64,000 nt of DNA from Salinilacihabitans rarus (GTDB taxonomy: Archaea; Halobacteriota; Halobacteria; Halobacteriales; Natrialbaceae). The position numbers and the translations under genes were made by a program. The notes beneath the pieces were generated by a model. The model was given only the letters and a program-made list of their open reading frames with translations, was not told where the DNA came from and ran no database searches. Location: NCBI RefSeq assembly GCF_024296665.1, contig NZ_CP100762.1:3038001-3102000 (forward strand). The letters are read 5' to 3'. Numbering within the stretch: position 1 is the stretch's first letter; each line of letters opens with the position of its first letter. Shown piece by piece: positions 43,560-51,826 of the stretch.

Positions 43560-43615
43560 ACCCTGCAGCTTTCGTGAATACCTCGCCTCGCAGCGACGGC
43601 GACGCGCCGTCTCCG

Positions 43616-44329
43616 TCACCCGTCGGCCGAGCGGAGCGTCCGCAAGACCGGAATCTCGGCGAGTCGCTTCTCGCCCAGCAGGTCCCAGTCGATCCCGTCG
43701 GGTTTCGACTGCTCGCCTCCGGCCTCGATCGTCCGCTCGGACGTGACGACCAGGTCCATCGGGACGTCGTGGGCGCCGGTCTCGACGGGGTCGTCGATCA
43801 CCTGTCGCTCGTGGACCGTCGTCGCGACGGGCGTCGCGTCGTCGACGAGCCCCAGTTCGCGCAGGACGGCGAACTCGAGGTCGCTGTAGCCCTCTCCTTT
43901 CCCGATCCGGGCGCCGTCCTCGGTGACCGCGACGCTCCCGGAGACGATCAGGTCGATTCCCTCGACCTCGTCGGGGCCGACCCGAACGCCGTGGTCGGCC
44001 GACCCCGAGACGGTCGTCGCGGCGTCGTAGTCGTCGAGTTCGGCCGGGTCGAGTTTCAGGAAGCACTGCTCGTCCGCGAGCCGCGGTACCGCCATGTAGA
44101 CCGTCTTGCCGTCCCGCAGCGCCCGCCGTCGGACGGGCAACTGCGGCGCGTCGGGGTTTGCCTTGATCGCCCCCGCGGCCGTCCACTCGGGCCGGTCGGC
44201 CAGTCGCTCGGCGGCCGCCGCCGCGCCCGCGACGTTCGGAATCCGGCCGTGGGGCGGGAACGGGAACCGGGCGACGCCGCTCTCTTCGAGGTCGTCCCAG
44301 ACGCGCTCGCGAATCGCCTGTTTCTCCAT
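43616..44329 (-). CDS. 5-formyltetrahydrofolate cyclo-ligase family protein
   Basis: A 237-residue protein of the 5-FTHF cyclo-ligase (MTHFS) family, which converts 5-formyl-THF to methenyl-THF with ATP. The start MEKQAIRERVWDDLEESGVARFPFPPHGRIPN and the nucleotide loop IGKGEGYSDLEFAVLRELG are the recognisable parts. Haloarchaeal members are longer than bacterial ones and their exact pterin is not proven. ATG 44329 is used; a GTG two codons upstream is possible. Confidence 0.85.
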   Translation of the reverse strand: MEKQAIRERVWDDLEESGVARFPFPPHGRIPNVAGAAAAAERLADRPEWTAAGAIKANPDAPQLPVRRRALRDGKTVYMAVPRLADEQCFLKLDPAELDDYDAATTVSGSADHGVRVGPDEVEGIDLIVSGSVAVTEDGARIGKGEGYSDLEFAVLRELGLVDDATPVATTVHERQVIDDPVETGAHDVPMDLVVTSERTIEAGGEQSKPDGIDWDLLGEKRLAEIPVLRTLRSADG

Positions 44330-44409
44330 CGTCACCCGCCCGCTTCGGCCGGGGGACGGTTAGGCGTTCGTCCTCGCGAGCGCGGGTCGGCGATCGACCC
44401 GGTGCGGGG

Positions 44410-45000
44410 TCAGGCGCTCTCGTCGTCCCCGTCCTCGTCGCCGTCGCCGTCGCCGTCCCCGTTCGCCAGCGTCGCCAGCCGCGGTGCCTCCGGGACGACG
44501 ATCTCCTCGCAGGCGAGCCGCGCGGTCTCGGCGTCGTACGGGAGACAGAAGACCGCGACGCCGTCGGCGACGCCGCCGAGCGCGCGGCGTGTGACGACGC
44601 CGGTGCCGATCTCCTCGTAGGAGAGCCAGTGGAACAGGCCGACGAAGGCGGGGAGGTCCTTGTCGAGCAGCGGCCGGACGGCTTCGAGGGTCACGTCCGT
44701 GGGTTCGACGCCGGTCCCGCCGACCGTGACGACGACGTCGACGTCGCGGCGGTCGACCAGCCGCGACACCTTCGACTGGACGTTGTCGTGGTCCTTCGCG
44801 ATGAGTTCGCGCGTCGACACCGCGTGGCCGCCGTCCTCGAACGCCGCGACGACGTCGTCGCCCGCGGGGTCCTCGTCGAGTGAGCCGTTGGCGGTGATCG
44901 TGACGACCGCCGCCCGGACCGTCTCGGGCGGTCGGTCCTCCCGGTCCTCGTCTCCGTCCTCGTCCCCGTTTACGCCCCCTTCCGTCGACCGATCGGCCAT
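44410..45000 (-). CDS. moaB: molybdenum cofactor biosynthesis protein MoaB/MogA family
   Basis: A 196-residue protein that adenylylates molybdopterin or is otherwise involved in molybdenum cofactor assembly. The core has AAVVTITANGSLDEDPAG, the signature VTVGGTGVEPTDVTLEAV and a FCLPYDAETARLACEEIVVPE end. It carries an acidic N-terminal extension (GDEDGDEDRED) and a Gly-Asp-rich tail that are absent from bacterial MoaB and probably reflect salt adaptation. The start is ATG 45000. Confidence 0.92.
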   Translation of the reverse strand: MADRSTEGGVNGDEDGDEDREDRPPETVRAAVVTITANGSLDEDPAGDDVVAAFEDGGHAVSTRELIAKDHDNVQSKVSRLVDRRDVDVVVTVGGTGVEPTDVTLEAVRPLLDKDLPAFVGLFHWLSYEEIGTGVVTRRALGGVADGVAVFCLPYDAETARLACEEIVVPEAPRLATLANGDGDGDGDEDGDDESA

Positions 45001-45101
45001 GCCGGCCCTTGGTCGGCGGGGCCGAAAAGGTGTCGGCCTTCGATTGTGACGGGGTGACACGGCGCCCGAGGATTGATCCTGCGCGGCCGGGACGGACGAC
45101 C

Positions 45102-45938
45102 ATGAGCGACGATCCGTTCGCGGCGCTCGACCCGCGACGGTACTACGACGAGTACGGCCGCGAGGAGTGGGAGCGCCTCGAAGCGACCCTCGGCGGCCGC
45201 CTCGAGTTCTCGGGTACCGCCGACTACCTCCGGCGGTACCTCCCCGACGCGGGCCGCGTTCTCGACGCCGGCGGGGGCGCCGGGCGGTACGCGGTCCACC
45301 TCGCCGAGCGGGGCTACGACGTGACGCTGGTCGACCTGAGCGCGCGCCAGTGCGATATCGCCCGCGAGAAGGTGGCGGAGCGCGACCTCGAGGCGCGGGT
45401 CTCGGTCGGGCGCGGCGACCTCCGCGCGCTGCCCGTCGAAACGGACGCGTTCGACGCGGTCTGCTGTACGGGCGGTCCGCTCTCGCACGTGGTCGACCCC
45501 GACGAGCGCGAGGCCGCCCTCGCGGAACTCCGGCGCGCGGCGCGGCCGGAGGCCCCCGTCTTCGTCTCGGTGATGGGACGGCTCGCGGTCCTGCAGAACC
45601 TCGTGCGGAACCCGGAGTACGCCGCCGGGATGGCCGAACTCGCCGCGACCGGCGCGTACACCCCGGAGTTCGCCCGCGAGCACGCCGACGAGCCCGGATT
45701 CACGGCCTGTCACTTCTTCCGCGCCGCGGAACTGGAGGCGGCGCTCGAACGGGCCGGCTTCGCCGTCGAGGCGCTCGTCGGCCTCGAAGGGGTCGCCGCC
45801 AACGTCGGCGAGCGGCTGTCGACGGACGGCCTCGACCCGGAGACGGTCCGCGAGGTCGAACGCGCCGTCGGGAGGCTGCGGACCGACCCCGCGGTCGTCG
45901 ACTGGTCGAACCACATCCTCGCGGTTGCCCGGGCCTGA
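45102..45938 (+). CDS. class I SAM-dependent methyltransferase
   Basis: A 278-residue Rossmann-fold methyltransferase. Motif I is VLDAGGGAGRYAVHLAERGYDVTLVDLS at about 50-77, with the acidic post-I residue D75 region; motif IV is near DAVCCTGGPLSHV. The substrate is unknown; the UbiE/Coq5-like N-terminal half and a long C-terminal helical region (about 150-278) are not diagnostic. It is followed by a zinc dehydrogenase on the same strand after 51 bases with its own TTTT box. Confidence 0.85.
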   Translation: MSDDPFAALDPRRYYDEYGREEWERLEATLGGRLEFSGTADYLRRYLPDAGRVLDAGGGAGRYAVHLAERGYDVTLVDLSARQCDIAREKVAERDLEARVSVGRGDLRALPVETDAFDAVCCTGGPLSHVVDPDEREAALAELRRAARPEAPVFVSVMGRLAVLQNLVRNPEYAAGMAELAATGAYTPEFAREHADEPGFTACHFFRAAELEAALERAGFAVEALVGLEGVAANVGERLSTDGLDPETVREVERAVGRLRTDPAVVDWSNHILAVARA

Positions 45939-45989
45939 GCGTCACGGTCTTCCAGCATCGTTTTGTGCCGTCTCGTCGTGGCCCCGCGT

Positions 45990-47033
45990 ATGCAGGCCGT
46001 CAAGATCACCGGACACGGCGACACGGACGTCATCGAGTACGGCGAGTACCCCGACCCCGAGGTCGGCCCCGACGAGGTGCTCGTGGACGTGAAAGCCGGC
46101 GCGCTCAACCACCTCGACGTCTGGGTCCGCCGGGGGCTGCCGGGCGTCGACCTCGAGATGCCCCACGTGCCCGGCAGCGACGCGGCGGGCGTCGTCCGCG
46201 AGGTCGGCGCGGACGTCGACCGCTTCGAGGCGGGCGACCGCGTGGCCGTCGCCGCCGGCGTCTACTGCGGGGAGTGCGAGTTCTGTCGCGACGGCGACTA
46301 CCCGCTGTGTGTCAACTACCACATCATCGGCGAGCACGTCCCGGGCGTCCACGCCGAGTACGCCGCGGTCCCCGCGGAGAACCTGATCCCCGTTCCGGAG
46401 GGCGTCGACTGGGTGACCGCCGGGTCGAGCACGCTCGTCTTCCAGACGGCGTGGCGGATGCTGATCGACCGCGCGGACCTCGAAGCGGGCGAGTCCGTGC
46501 TCGTCCTCGGGGCCAGCGGCGGCGTCGGGCACGCGGCGCTGCAGATCGCCGACTACGCCGGCGCGGAGGTGTTCGCCACCGGCAGCAGCGAGGAGAAACT
46601 CCGCTACGCCGAGGACCACGGCGCCGACCACGTCGTCAACTACGAGGCGGAGAACTTCGCCGACTGGGTGCGCGCGGAGACCGGCAAGCGCGGCGTCGAC
46701 GTCGTCGTCGACTACGTCGGCGCCGGCACGTGGCGCGACTCGATCAAGAGCCTCGCGAAGGGCGGTCGGCTGGTCACCTGCGGGGGCACCGCGGGCGGCA
46801 GCCCCGAGACGGACATCCCGCGGATCTTCTGGAATCAGCTGTCGATCCTCGGTTCGACGATGGCGACGCCCGGCCAGATCGACGACGTGATGGAACTGGT
46901 CTGGGACGGCACCTTCGAGCCCGCGATCCGCGAGGTGCTGCCGATGAGCGAGACGGCCCGCGCCCACGACCTGATCGAGAACCGGGAGGGCTTCGGCAAG
47001 GTGGTCGTCCGGCCCGACGGCGAACTCGACTGA
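45990..47033 (+). CDS. zinc-dependent medium-chain alcohol dehydrogenase / quinone oxidoreductase-like
   Basis: A 347-residue MDR-superfamily enzyme. The structural zinc cysteines are all present (CGECEFCRDGDYPLC, about 93-107), the catalytic zone has NHLDVWVRRGLPG and GSDAAGVV, and the cofactor Rossmann is VLVLGASGGVGHAALQIADYAG. The zinc lobe separates it from plain quinone reductases. The alcohol or aldehyde substrate is unknown. ATG 45990 fits a TTTTG box 28 bases upstream. Confidence 0.9.
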   Translation: MQAVKITGHGDTDVIEYGEYPDPEVGPDEVLVDVKAGALNHLDVWVRRGLPGVDLEMPHVPGSDAAGVVREVGADVDRFEAGDRVAVAAGVYCGECEFCRDGDYPLCVNYHIIGEHVPGVHAEYAAVPAENLIPVPEGVDWVTAGSSTLVFQTAWRMLIDRADLEAGESVLVLGASGGVGHAALQIADYAGAEVFATGSSEEKLRYAEDHGADHVVNYEAENFADWVRAETGKRGVDVVVDYVGAGTWRDSIKSLAKGGRLVTCGGTAGGSPETDIPRIFWNQLSILGSTMATPGQIDDVMELVWDGTFEPAIREVLPMSETARAHDLIENREGFGKVVVRPDGELD

Positions 47034-47049
47034 TCGCTCCGGGCGAACC

Positions 47050-47397
47050 GTGAGCGCTTTGACGGCCGAGTCCCAACTCTCGAAAGTGACTTCGAGCGAC
47101 GACGGCGGTTACGTTCACGACCCGTCGAGTTTCGACGCGGACGGCCGGCGTTCGCCGGAGGAAGCGGACGCCGACGAGGGGAGCGTCGAGGGGACCCACC
47201 CCGACGCGGTCGACCGCGAGTTCGACTGGCGCGGCTGGACGCTGGTCGGCGTCATCGTCTTCACGTTCGTCGTCAGCCCGCTCGCGATCCTGCTGTGGCC
47301 GCCGAACCTCCACTACTTCGTCGCGCTGTTGATCCTGCCGTTGCTCCCGGCGGTGCTGCTCGCGGTGACCGCCGTGTGGGCGACGACTCGCCCCTAG
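47050..47397 (+). CDS. small membrane protein with acidic N terminus
   Basis: A 115-residue protein from GTG 47050, 16 bases after the dehydrogenase gene. The first 58 residues are strongly acidic and disordered; two hydrophobic helices follow (about 65-83 and 88-110). No family is recognised. It may be cotranscribed with the dehydrogenase. Its TAG stop lies in a CTAG shared with the convergent gene. Confidence 0.6.
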   Translation: MSALTAESQLSKVTSSDDGGYVHDPSSFDADGRRSPEEADADEGSVEGTHPDAVDREFDWRGWTLVGVIVFTFVVSPLAILLWPPNLHYFVALLILPLLPAVLLAVTAVWATTRP

Positions 47398-47696
47398 TCG
47401 AGAACCGCCTCCAGTCGGTCGGCGACCGCCGTCGCGTGGGCGGCGTCGCGCTCCGGAATCCCCTCGCGGTCGGCGTAGGTAGTTACGGCTTCGTGGAGGT
47501 CGCGGGCGCGTCGGATCGTGAACGTCTCCTCGCCGGCCTCGATCGTCTCGAAGAGGTCGACGACCCACTCGGGGGGCGTCTCGCCGTTCTCGATCTCCTC
47601 GTCCGCTCGCGTCGTCAGGACGTGGTGGGTGACCCACCGCTCCTCGCGCGAGAGTTCGACGTCGCACGTCTCGGTTTCCGGTGGCGGGGAACTCAT
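47394..47696 (-). CDS. small conserved haloarchaeal protein, unknown function
   Basis: A 100-residue acidic helical protein beginning MSSPPPETETCDVELSREERWVTHHVLTTRADEE. I recall similar haloarchaeal proteins but cannot give a family with confidence. No membrane helix, cysteine motif or catalytic signature. The gap 47697-47841 contains an A+T-rich CCTAATAAACATTG that is likely its promoter. Confidence 0.65.
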   Translation of the reverse strand: MSSPPPETETCDVELSREERWVTHHVLTTRADEEIENGETPPEWVVDLFETIEAGEETFTIRRARDLHEAVTTYADREGIPERDAAHATAVADRLEAVLD

Positions 47697-47841
47697 TTCG
47701 TCACACTGGGCCGGGGTTTTTCGTCGGCCCTCGGGGGACACTACGGAGAGGCCCCTAATAAACATTGTCGCTTGTTAGCACACGTTATTCGAGTGACGTG
47801 ACCGTCCGCGCGGGCGACCGGTCGGCCCGCGACCGCGCCCG

Positions 47842-48402
47842 TCAGCGCACGTCCCGACGCACCGCGATCTCGAACCACGGACAGAGCCGTAGCTGTCGGT
47901 ACCACTCGGGGTTGCGGTGGAGGCGCTCGTAGGGGACCCACATCAGTCCCGCCACCTCCTCCTCGTTCGGGTCGAGCGTCGCGTCGTTCAGCGTCAGCTT
48001 CAACACGGCACAGACCTCGTGTTCGACGCCCGCGTTCTCGAAGTAGCGTTTGTACTCGAAGCGGTCGGTCAGGCGGAGGTCGTCGTACTGGTCGGGCGCG
48101 ATCCCGAGTTCCTCCTCGAGGCGCTGTCGGGTCGCCTCCTCCTGGCTCTGGCCGACGGCGGGGTGGGAGGCGACGGTGCCGTCCCAGTAGGTCCCCCAGA
48201 GGCGCTTGCGCGGCGACCGCTGGGCGAGCAGGACGTTACCGTCGTGGTCGAAGACCAGCGCGGTGAACGCCCGGTGGCGGATGCCGTCGCCGGTGTGGGC
48301 TTCGAGGCGGTTGACGGCTTCGAGTTCCTCGTCGTCGGCGTCGACCGCGATCACCTCCTGTTCGGCGTTCTCGTGTGCGGAGTCGTCCCGGGGTGCGGAC
48401 AT
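47842..48402 (-). CDS. idi: isopentenyl-diphosphate delta-isomerase type 1 (Nudix)
   Basis: A 186-residue Nudix-fold isomerase interconverting IPP and DMAPP for isoprenoid lipids. Catalytic features are FDHDGNVLLAQRSPRKRLWG, the TYWDGTVASHPAVGQ loop with cysteine-position replacement seen in some archaea to be checked, QEEATRQRLEEELGI of the Nudix box, and CAVLKLTLND...EEVAGLMWVPYE. An acidic N-terminal tail precedes the fold. Context with the lipid kinase next door fits membrane lipid synthesis. Confidence 0.9.
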   Translation of the reverse strand: MSAPRDDSAHENAEQEVIAVDADDEELEAVNRLEAHTGDGIRHRAFTALVFDHDGNVLLAQRSPRKRLWGTYWDGTVASHPAVGQSQEEATRQRLEEELGIAPDQYDDLRLTDRFEYKRYFENAGVEHEVCAVLKLTLNDATLDPNEEEVAGLMWVPYERLHRNPEWYRQLRLCPWFEIAVRRDVR

Positions 48403-48449
48403 GTTCCCACCAACGGAGAGGTCCGTGAAACCAGTGTCGCCTACCCACG

Positions 48450-49415
48450 TCAGCCGTCGGCCGCGTCCGGGTCGGGGTCGTACCCCTCGCCGACGGCGAC
48501 GGTCAGCGCCCCCGGCCGGGTCGCCATCGACAGCCGCGGGGCCGCGAGCATCTCGCCGTCGAGGCTGTACTCGACCGCCCCGTCCCCGCGGTGCTCGACG
48601 GTCACCGACGGCGCGCGCCGGCGGACGATGTTCTCCGCCTGCCGGCCGACGGTCGCCTCCAGCGCCGCCTCGCCGACGAGGTCGATCGCGTTCGCCCGCT
48701 CGACGATCGTCACCTCGAACAGTCCATCCTCGACGTTCGCCTGCGCCGCCCGCGCGGTCGTAAACCGGCGGCAGTTGCCCACGAGGACGAAGACCGCCTC
48801 CCCCTCCCACGGGTCGGCGCCGTCGCCGCGGGTCTCGACGCGCAGCGGGATCGAGTCGAACTCCGAGACGCGTTCGAGGGTCGCCTTGACGTACGCGAGG
48901 ACGCCGAACTGGCTCTTGCTCTCCGGCGAGGTGGCGCCGCTGGCTTCGGCGGTGACCCCGCCGACACAGGAGTTGACGAACGCCCGCTCGTTGGTGACCC
49001 CGAGGTCGACGTCGCGGCGCTCGCCGCCCTCGATCACCTCGAACGCGTGGTCGACGCCCTCGATGCCGACGTTCGTCGCGAAGTTGTTCCCCGTCCCCGC
49101 CGGGATCACCCCGAGGGCCGTCCGGTCGAGGGCGTCGGCCGCGAGCAGGCCGTTGACCACCTCGTTGACCGTGCCGTCGCCGCCGGCGGCCGCGACGAGG
49201 TCCGCACCCGCGGCGGCCGCCTCGCGGGCCAACTCCGCCGCGTGGCCCTCGCGCTCGCTCCGTCGCACGTCGAAGCCGCGCTCGCGGCCGAGCATCGTGA
49301 CCCGGGCTACGTGGTCCTCGCCCCCGCTCTTGGGGTTCACCACGATGGTCCGGCCCTCGTCGCCCGCCGGGGCGCCGGTCGTCGGCGCCCGCTCGGTGCC
49401 GTCGGTTGGAGCCAT
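48450..49415 (-). CDS. diacylglycerol/lipid kinase family protein
   Basis: A 321-residue lipid kinase of the DagK/YegS family. The nucleotide-binding motif GGDGTVNEVVNGLL and the substrate-site PAGTGNNFA are intact, followed by the second domain with a beta-sandwich (VTVEHRGDGAVEYSLDGE). It may phosphorylate an archaeal lipid alcohol such as archaeol-type diacylglycerol analogue or undecaprenol-like carrier; the substrate is not shown. It is 47 bases downstream of idi on the same strand, suggesting joint expression. Confidence 0.88.
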   Translation of the reverse strand: MAPTDGTERAPTTGAPAGDEGRTIVVNPKSGGEDHVARVTMLGRERGFDVRRSEREGHAAELAREAAAAGADLVAAAGGDGTVNEVVNGLLAADALDRTALGVIPAGTGNNFATNVGIEGVDHAFEVIEGGERRDVDLGVTNERAFVNSCVGGVTAEASGATSPESKSQFGVLAYVKATLERVSEFDSIPLRVETRGDGADPWEGEAVFVLVGNCRRFTTARAAQANVEDGLFEVTIVERANAIDLVGEAALEATVGRQAENIVRRRAPSVTVEHRGDGAVEYSLDGEMLAAPRLSMATRPGALTVAVGEGYDPDPDAADG

Positions 49416-49458
49416 ACCCCTCGTACCGTGGGCAAGAGCAAAAGGCCCGGGCGTGGTG

Positions 49459-50208
49459 GTGCAACGCGTGTTCGCCGTCGATCTCCACGCCCACACGCGC
49501 TTCTTCCACGGCCGCCGCGCCCTGGGGGACCTGTACGACCCCGTCGGCTTCCGGCTGCTGGCGGCCGCCGCCGGGAGCCGCGGTCTCGACGCCGTCGCCA
49601 CCACCAACCACGACTACTACACGCCGTTTCCCGAACCGCGGGCGCTCGCGGCGCTGCCGGGCGTCGACCGCGTGACGCCCATCCCGGGCATCGAGATCAC
49701 CACCACGCGCGGACACGTGCTCGTCGTCGGGCCGGACCCGCCCCGCGAGACGCGACCGGAGGCGCTGACCCCCGCCGAGGCGGTGGCGCTCGCCCACGAC
49801 CGCGACTGCGCGGCCATCGTCGCCCACCCGTATCGCAACAGCACCGTCCGCGAGGTCGAGGACGTCCCCTTCGACGCCATCGAGGTCAACGGCAAGCACC
49901 CGCGGACCCGCGAGGTCGTCGAACGACTCGCCGCGGCGCGTGATCTGCCGCTTGTCGGCGGCAGCGACGCCCACTACCCGATCGAGGTCGGCCGGGCGTA
50001 CACGCTGGTCGACGCCGACGAGCTAACCCCCGAGGCGGTCGTCGACGCCATCCGCGACGGCGCCGTCGAGGCCCGGATCGACCGGCGCTGGTACCACGAG
50101 GGCGCCCAGCGACTCTACCGGACGATCCACGGCCGGAAGGGCTGGCTGGACGAGGTCCCCGCGCCGACGCCCGGCGTCGGCAAACCGCCCGGCGAGGGCG
50201 GCGCCTGA
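49459..50208 (+). CDS. PHP domain metal-dependent phosphoesterase
   Basis: A 249-residue PHP protein. The metal ligands are recognisable in DLHAHTRFFHG, TTNHDYYTPF, PGIEITTTRGHVLV, AHPYRNSTV and GGSDAHYPIEVG. PHP proteins hydrolyse phosphodiesters, histidinol phosphate or nucleotide derivatives; the substrate is open. Several in-frame GTG codons (49453, 49456, 49459, 49468) could be the start; 49459 gives MQRVFAVDLHAHT. It is convergent with lrp. Confidence 0.85.
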   Translation: MQRVFAVDLHAHTRFFHGRRALGDLYDPVGFRLLAAAAGSRGLDAVATTNHDYYTPFPEPRALAALPGVDRVTPIPGIEITTTRGHVLVVGPDPPRETRPEALTPAEAVALAHDRDCAAIVAHPYRNSTVREVEDVPFDAIEVNGKHPRTREVVERLAAARDLPLVGGSDAHYPIEVGRAYTLVDADELTPEAVVDAIRDGAVEARIDRRWYHEGAQRLYRTIHGRKGWLDEVPAPTPGVGKPPGEGGA

Positions 50209-50214
50209 GGCCGG

Positions 50215-50628
50215 TCAGCCGAGTTGCTCGTCGAGGATCAGGCGGGTCTTCGTGCTCACGACCTCGTCTTGCTCGCGCGCCTGCGTGATGAGGCCGTTTA
50301 CCCCCCGGGTGTCGGCGGCGTCGACGACGAGCACGATGTCCTGTTCGCCCGAGACCTGCCAGACGAAGTCGACCTCCTCCCACTCGGCCATCCGCTGGGA
50401 GACCTCGTGGGTGTCGACGTCGACGGCGACGCTGATCTCGATCATCGCCTTCACGTTGCCGGTGCGGGTCGTCACGGTGAACCGCTCGATGACCCCGTCG
50501 TCGATCATCCGCTCGACGCGGTTGCGGACGGTCCCCTCGCTGGTCTCGACTTCGTCCGCGATCTCGGTGTACGGCGTGCGGGCGTCTCGTCGGAGGACGC
50601 TGAGGATCTGTCGGTCCAGTTCGTCCAT
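50215..50628 (-). CDS. Lrp/AsnC family transcriptional regulator
   Basis: A 137-residue regulator. Residues 1-50 are the winged helix (DELDRQILSVLRRDARTPYTEIADEVETSEGTVRNRVERM), and 65-135 the RAM ligand-binding domain (EISVAVDVDTHEVSQ...VWQVSGEQDIVLVVDA). Lrp proteins bind short palindromes as dimers and higher oligomers and respond to amino acids, often regulating themselves. A perfect 15-bp palindrome overlaps this gene's promoter and a related one covers the carA start, making carA a likely target. Confidence 0.92.
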   Translation of the reverse strand: MDELDRQILSVLRRDARTPYTEIADEVETSEGTVRNRVERMIDDGVIERFTVTTRTGNVKAMIEISVAVDVDTHEVSQRMAEWEEVDFVWQVSGEQDIVLVVDAADTRGVNGLITQAREQDEVVSTKTRLILDEQLG

Positions 50629-50664
50629 AGAGAGTCGACCGTTCGGGCGACGCGCACTTGACGA

Positions 50665-50679
50665 TTACGAATTTCGTAA
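50665..50679. promoter_or_regulatory. Lrp-type operator 1 between lrp and carA
   Basis: TTACGAATTTCGTAA is a perfect 15-bp palindrome around a single central T. It lies 37-51 bases before the lrp ATG and about 30 bases upstream of the carA TATA box, so a bound dimer could repress lrp and activate or repress carA. Confidence 0.65.
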
Positions 50680-50698
50680 CTCAGCTTCGAAGGCAACA

Positions 50699-50704
50699 CT
50701 TATG
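50699..50704 (+). promoter_or_regulatory. TATA-like box of carA
   Basis: CTTATG centred about 29 bases before ATG 50731, fitting a leaderless or nearly leaderless carA mRNA, between the two palindromes. Confidence 0.5.
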
Positions 50705-50716
50705 ACGGTGGGTGCG

Positions 50717-50731
50717 ATACGCATCTCGTAA
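50717..50731. promoter_or_regulatory. Lrp-type operator 2 overlapping the carA start
   Basis: ATACGCATCTCGTAA matches operator 1 at 12 of 15 positions and keeps the TACG/CGTA arms. Its centre is 52 bases from the centre of operator 1, about five helical turns, and it covers the expected transcription start and first base of carA. Confidence 0.55.
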
Positions 50732-51807
50732 TGAACCCGGCCTACGTAGCGCTGGAGAGCGGCCACGTGATCGAGGGGCGTGGTCGCGCTCCGGGCACGG
50801 CTCGTGGGGAACTGGTTTTCACGACGGCGTACACGGGCTACGAGGAGAGCCTGACCGACCCCTCCTACGAGGAGCAGGTGCTGACGTTCTCGTACCCGCT
50901 GATCGGCAACTACGGCGTCCGCGAGGAGCGCTTCGAGTCCGATCGCGTCCACCCCCGAGCCGTGCTGGCCCGCGAGCTGACCGACGAGGTCGCCGACTGG
51001 CTCGCGAGCGAGGGCGTTCCGGCCGTCGACCACCTCGACACCCGCGAGGTCGTCACCGACGTCCGCGAGGGCGGCGCGATGAAGTGCGGCGTCGCCGTCG
51101 GCGCGAACGCGACGCCCGACGACGCCGTCGCCGAACTGGAGCGCTGCGAGGCGATGAGCGACCACACCGAGATCGGCGCGCAGGTCAGCGTCGACGACCC
51201 GGTCGTCCGCGGCGCCGGCAACGACGGTCCCGAGGTCGCGCTGGTCGACTGCGGCGCGAAGGGCTCGATCGTCGACTCCCTGCTCGCCCGCGAGGCGACC
51301 GTCCACGTCCTCCCGCACGACGCCGCCCCCGGCGACGTCGCGGCCGTCGACCCCGACCTCCTGTTCGTCTCGAACGGCCCCGGCGACCCGGCCAACTACG
51401 AGGCGGCGATCGACCTCGTCCGGGAGTTCGTCGCGGACACGCCCGTCGCCGGCATCTGTCTGGGCCAGCAGATCGTCGCCGAGGCACTCGGCGGCACCAC
51501 CGAGAAGATGACCTTCGGCCACCGCGGCGTCAACCAGCCCGTCCTCGACCTCGACTCGGGTCAGGTCGTCATGACCACCCAGAACCACGGCTACACCGTC
51601 GCCGACCCCGGCGACCACCTCGAAGTGACGCAGGTCAACGTCAACGACGACACTCCCGAGGGCCTCGACGGCATCGAGTACGACGTCATCACCCGCCAGT
51701 ACCACCCCGAAGCCAACCCCGGCCCGGAGGACACCCTCGACTTCTTCGACGACGTGCTCGCGATGTCCAGCGCCGACGCCCCGCGAGCCGTCGTCGCCGA
51801 CGACTGA
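50731..51807 (+). CDS. carA: carbamoyl-phosphate synthase small (glutaminase) subunit
   Basis: A 358-residue glutaminase that supplies ammonia to CarB for carbamoyl phosphate, used in arginine and pyrimidine synthesis. The N-terminal CarA domain (YVALESGHVIEGRG, ELVFTTAYTGYEESLTDPSY) precedes the class I amidotransferase with nucleophile GICLGQQ (C243) and HPEANPGPEDT with the catalytic histidine and glutamate. carB is not in the window. The promoter carries two Lrp-type palindromes. Confidence 0.96.
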   Translation: MNPAYVALESGHVIEGRGRAPGTARGELVFTTAYTGYEESLTDPSYEEQVLTFSYPLIGNYGVREERFESDRVHPRAVLARELTDEVADWLASEGVPAVDHLDTREVVTDVREGGAMKCGVAVGANATPDDAVAELERCEAMSDHTEIGAQVSVDDPVVRGAGNDGPEVALVDCGAKGSIVDSLLAREATVHVLPHDAAPGDVAAVDPDLLFVSNGPGDPANYEAAIDLVREFVADTPVAGICLGQQIVAEALGGTTEKMTFGHRGVNQPVLDLDSGQVVMTTQNHGYTVADPGDHLEVTQVNVNDDTPEGLDGIEYDVITRQYHPEANPGPEDTLDFFDDVLAMSSADAPRAVVADD

Positions 51808-51826
51808 GCGGCCGACCCGCGCCGAC

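Larger units (their letters stand above)
43226..43615. other. 390-base gene-free interval with dense inverted repeats
   Basis: No convincing coding frame is seen on either strand. The first 95 bases are A+T-rich (GAATTATCGG, AGTAAAC, ATTAAATTC) with a 6-bp hairpin CTCGAA/TTCGAG (43291-43308). Next come CCACCC/GGGTGG (43364-43369 with 43396-43401), a three-way-junction-like set (43403-43450), and a 12-bp stem-loop whose loop is a G-quadruplex motif on the minus strand (43507-43559). A structured noncoding RNA or a decayed mobile element end are the main readings. Confidence 0.5.

Noticed and set aside
43226-43615. SRP RNA, RNase P RNA or a tRNA in the structured interval
   Set aside because: The conserved sequence blocks that I know for those RNAs are absent; only the structure is notable.
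45167-47053. A 628-codon frame of almost only Arg, Gly, Pro and Ala overlapping the methyltransferase and zinc dehydrogenase genes
   Set aside because: Arginine-rich shadow frame; both real genes have complete family motifs in another frame.
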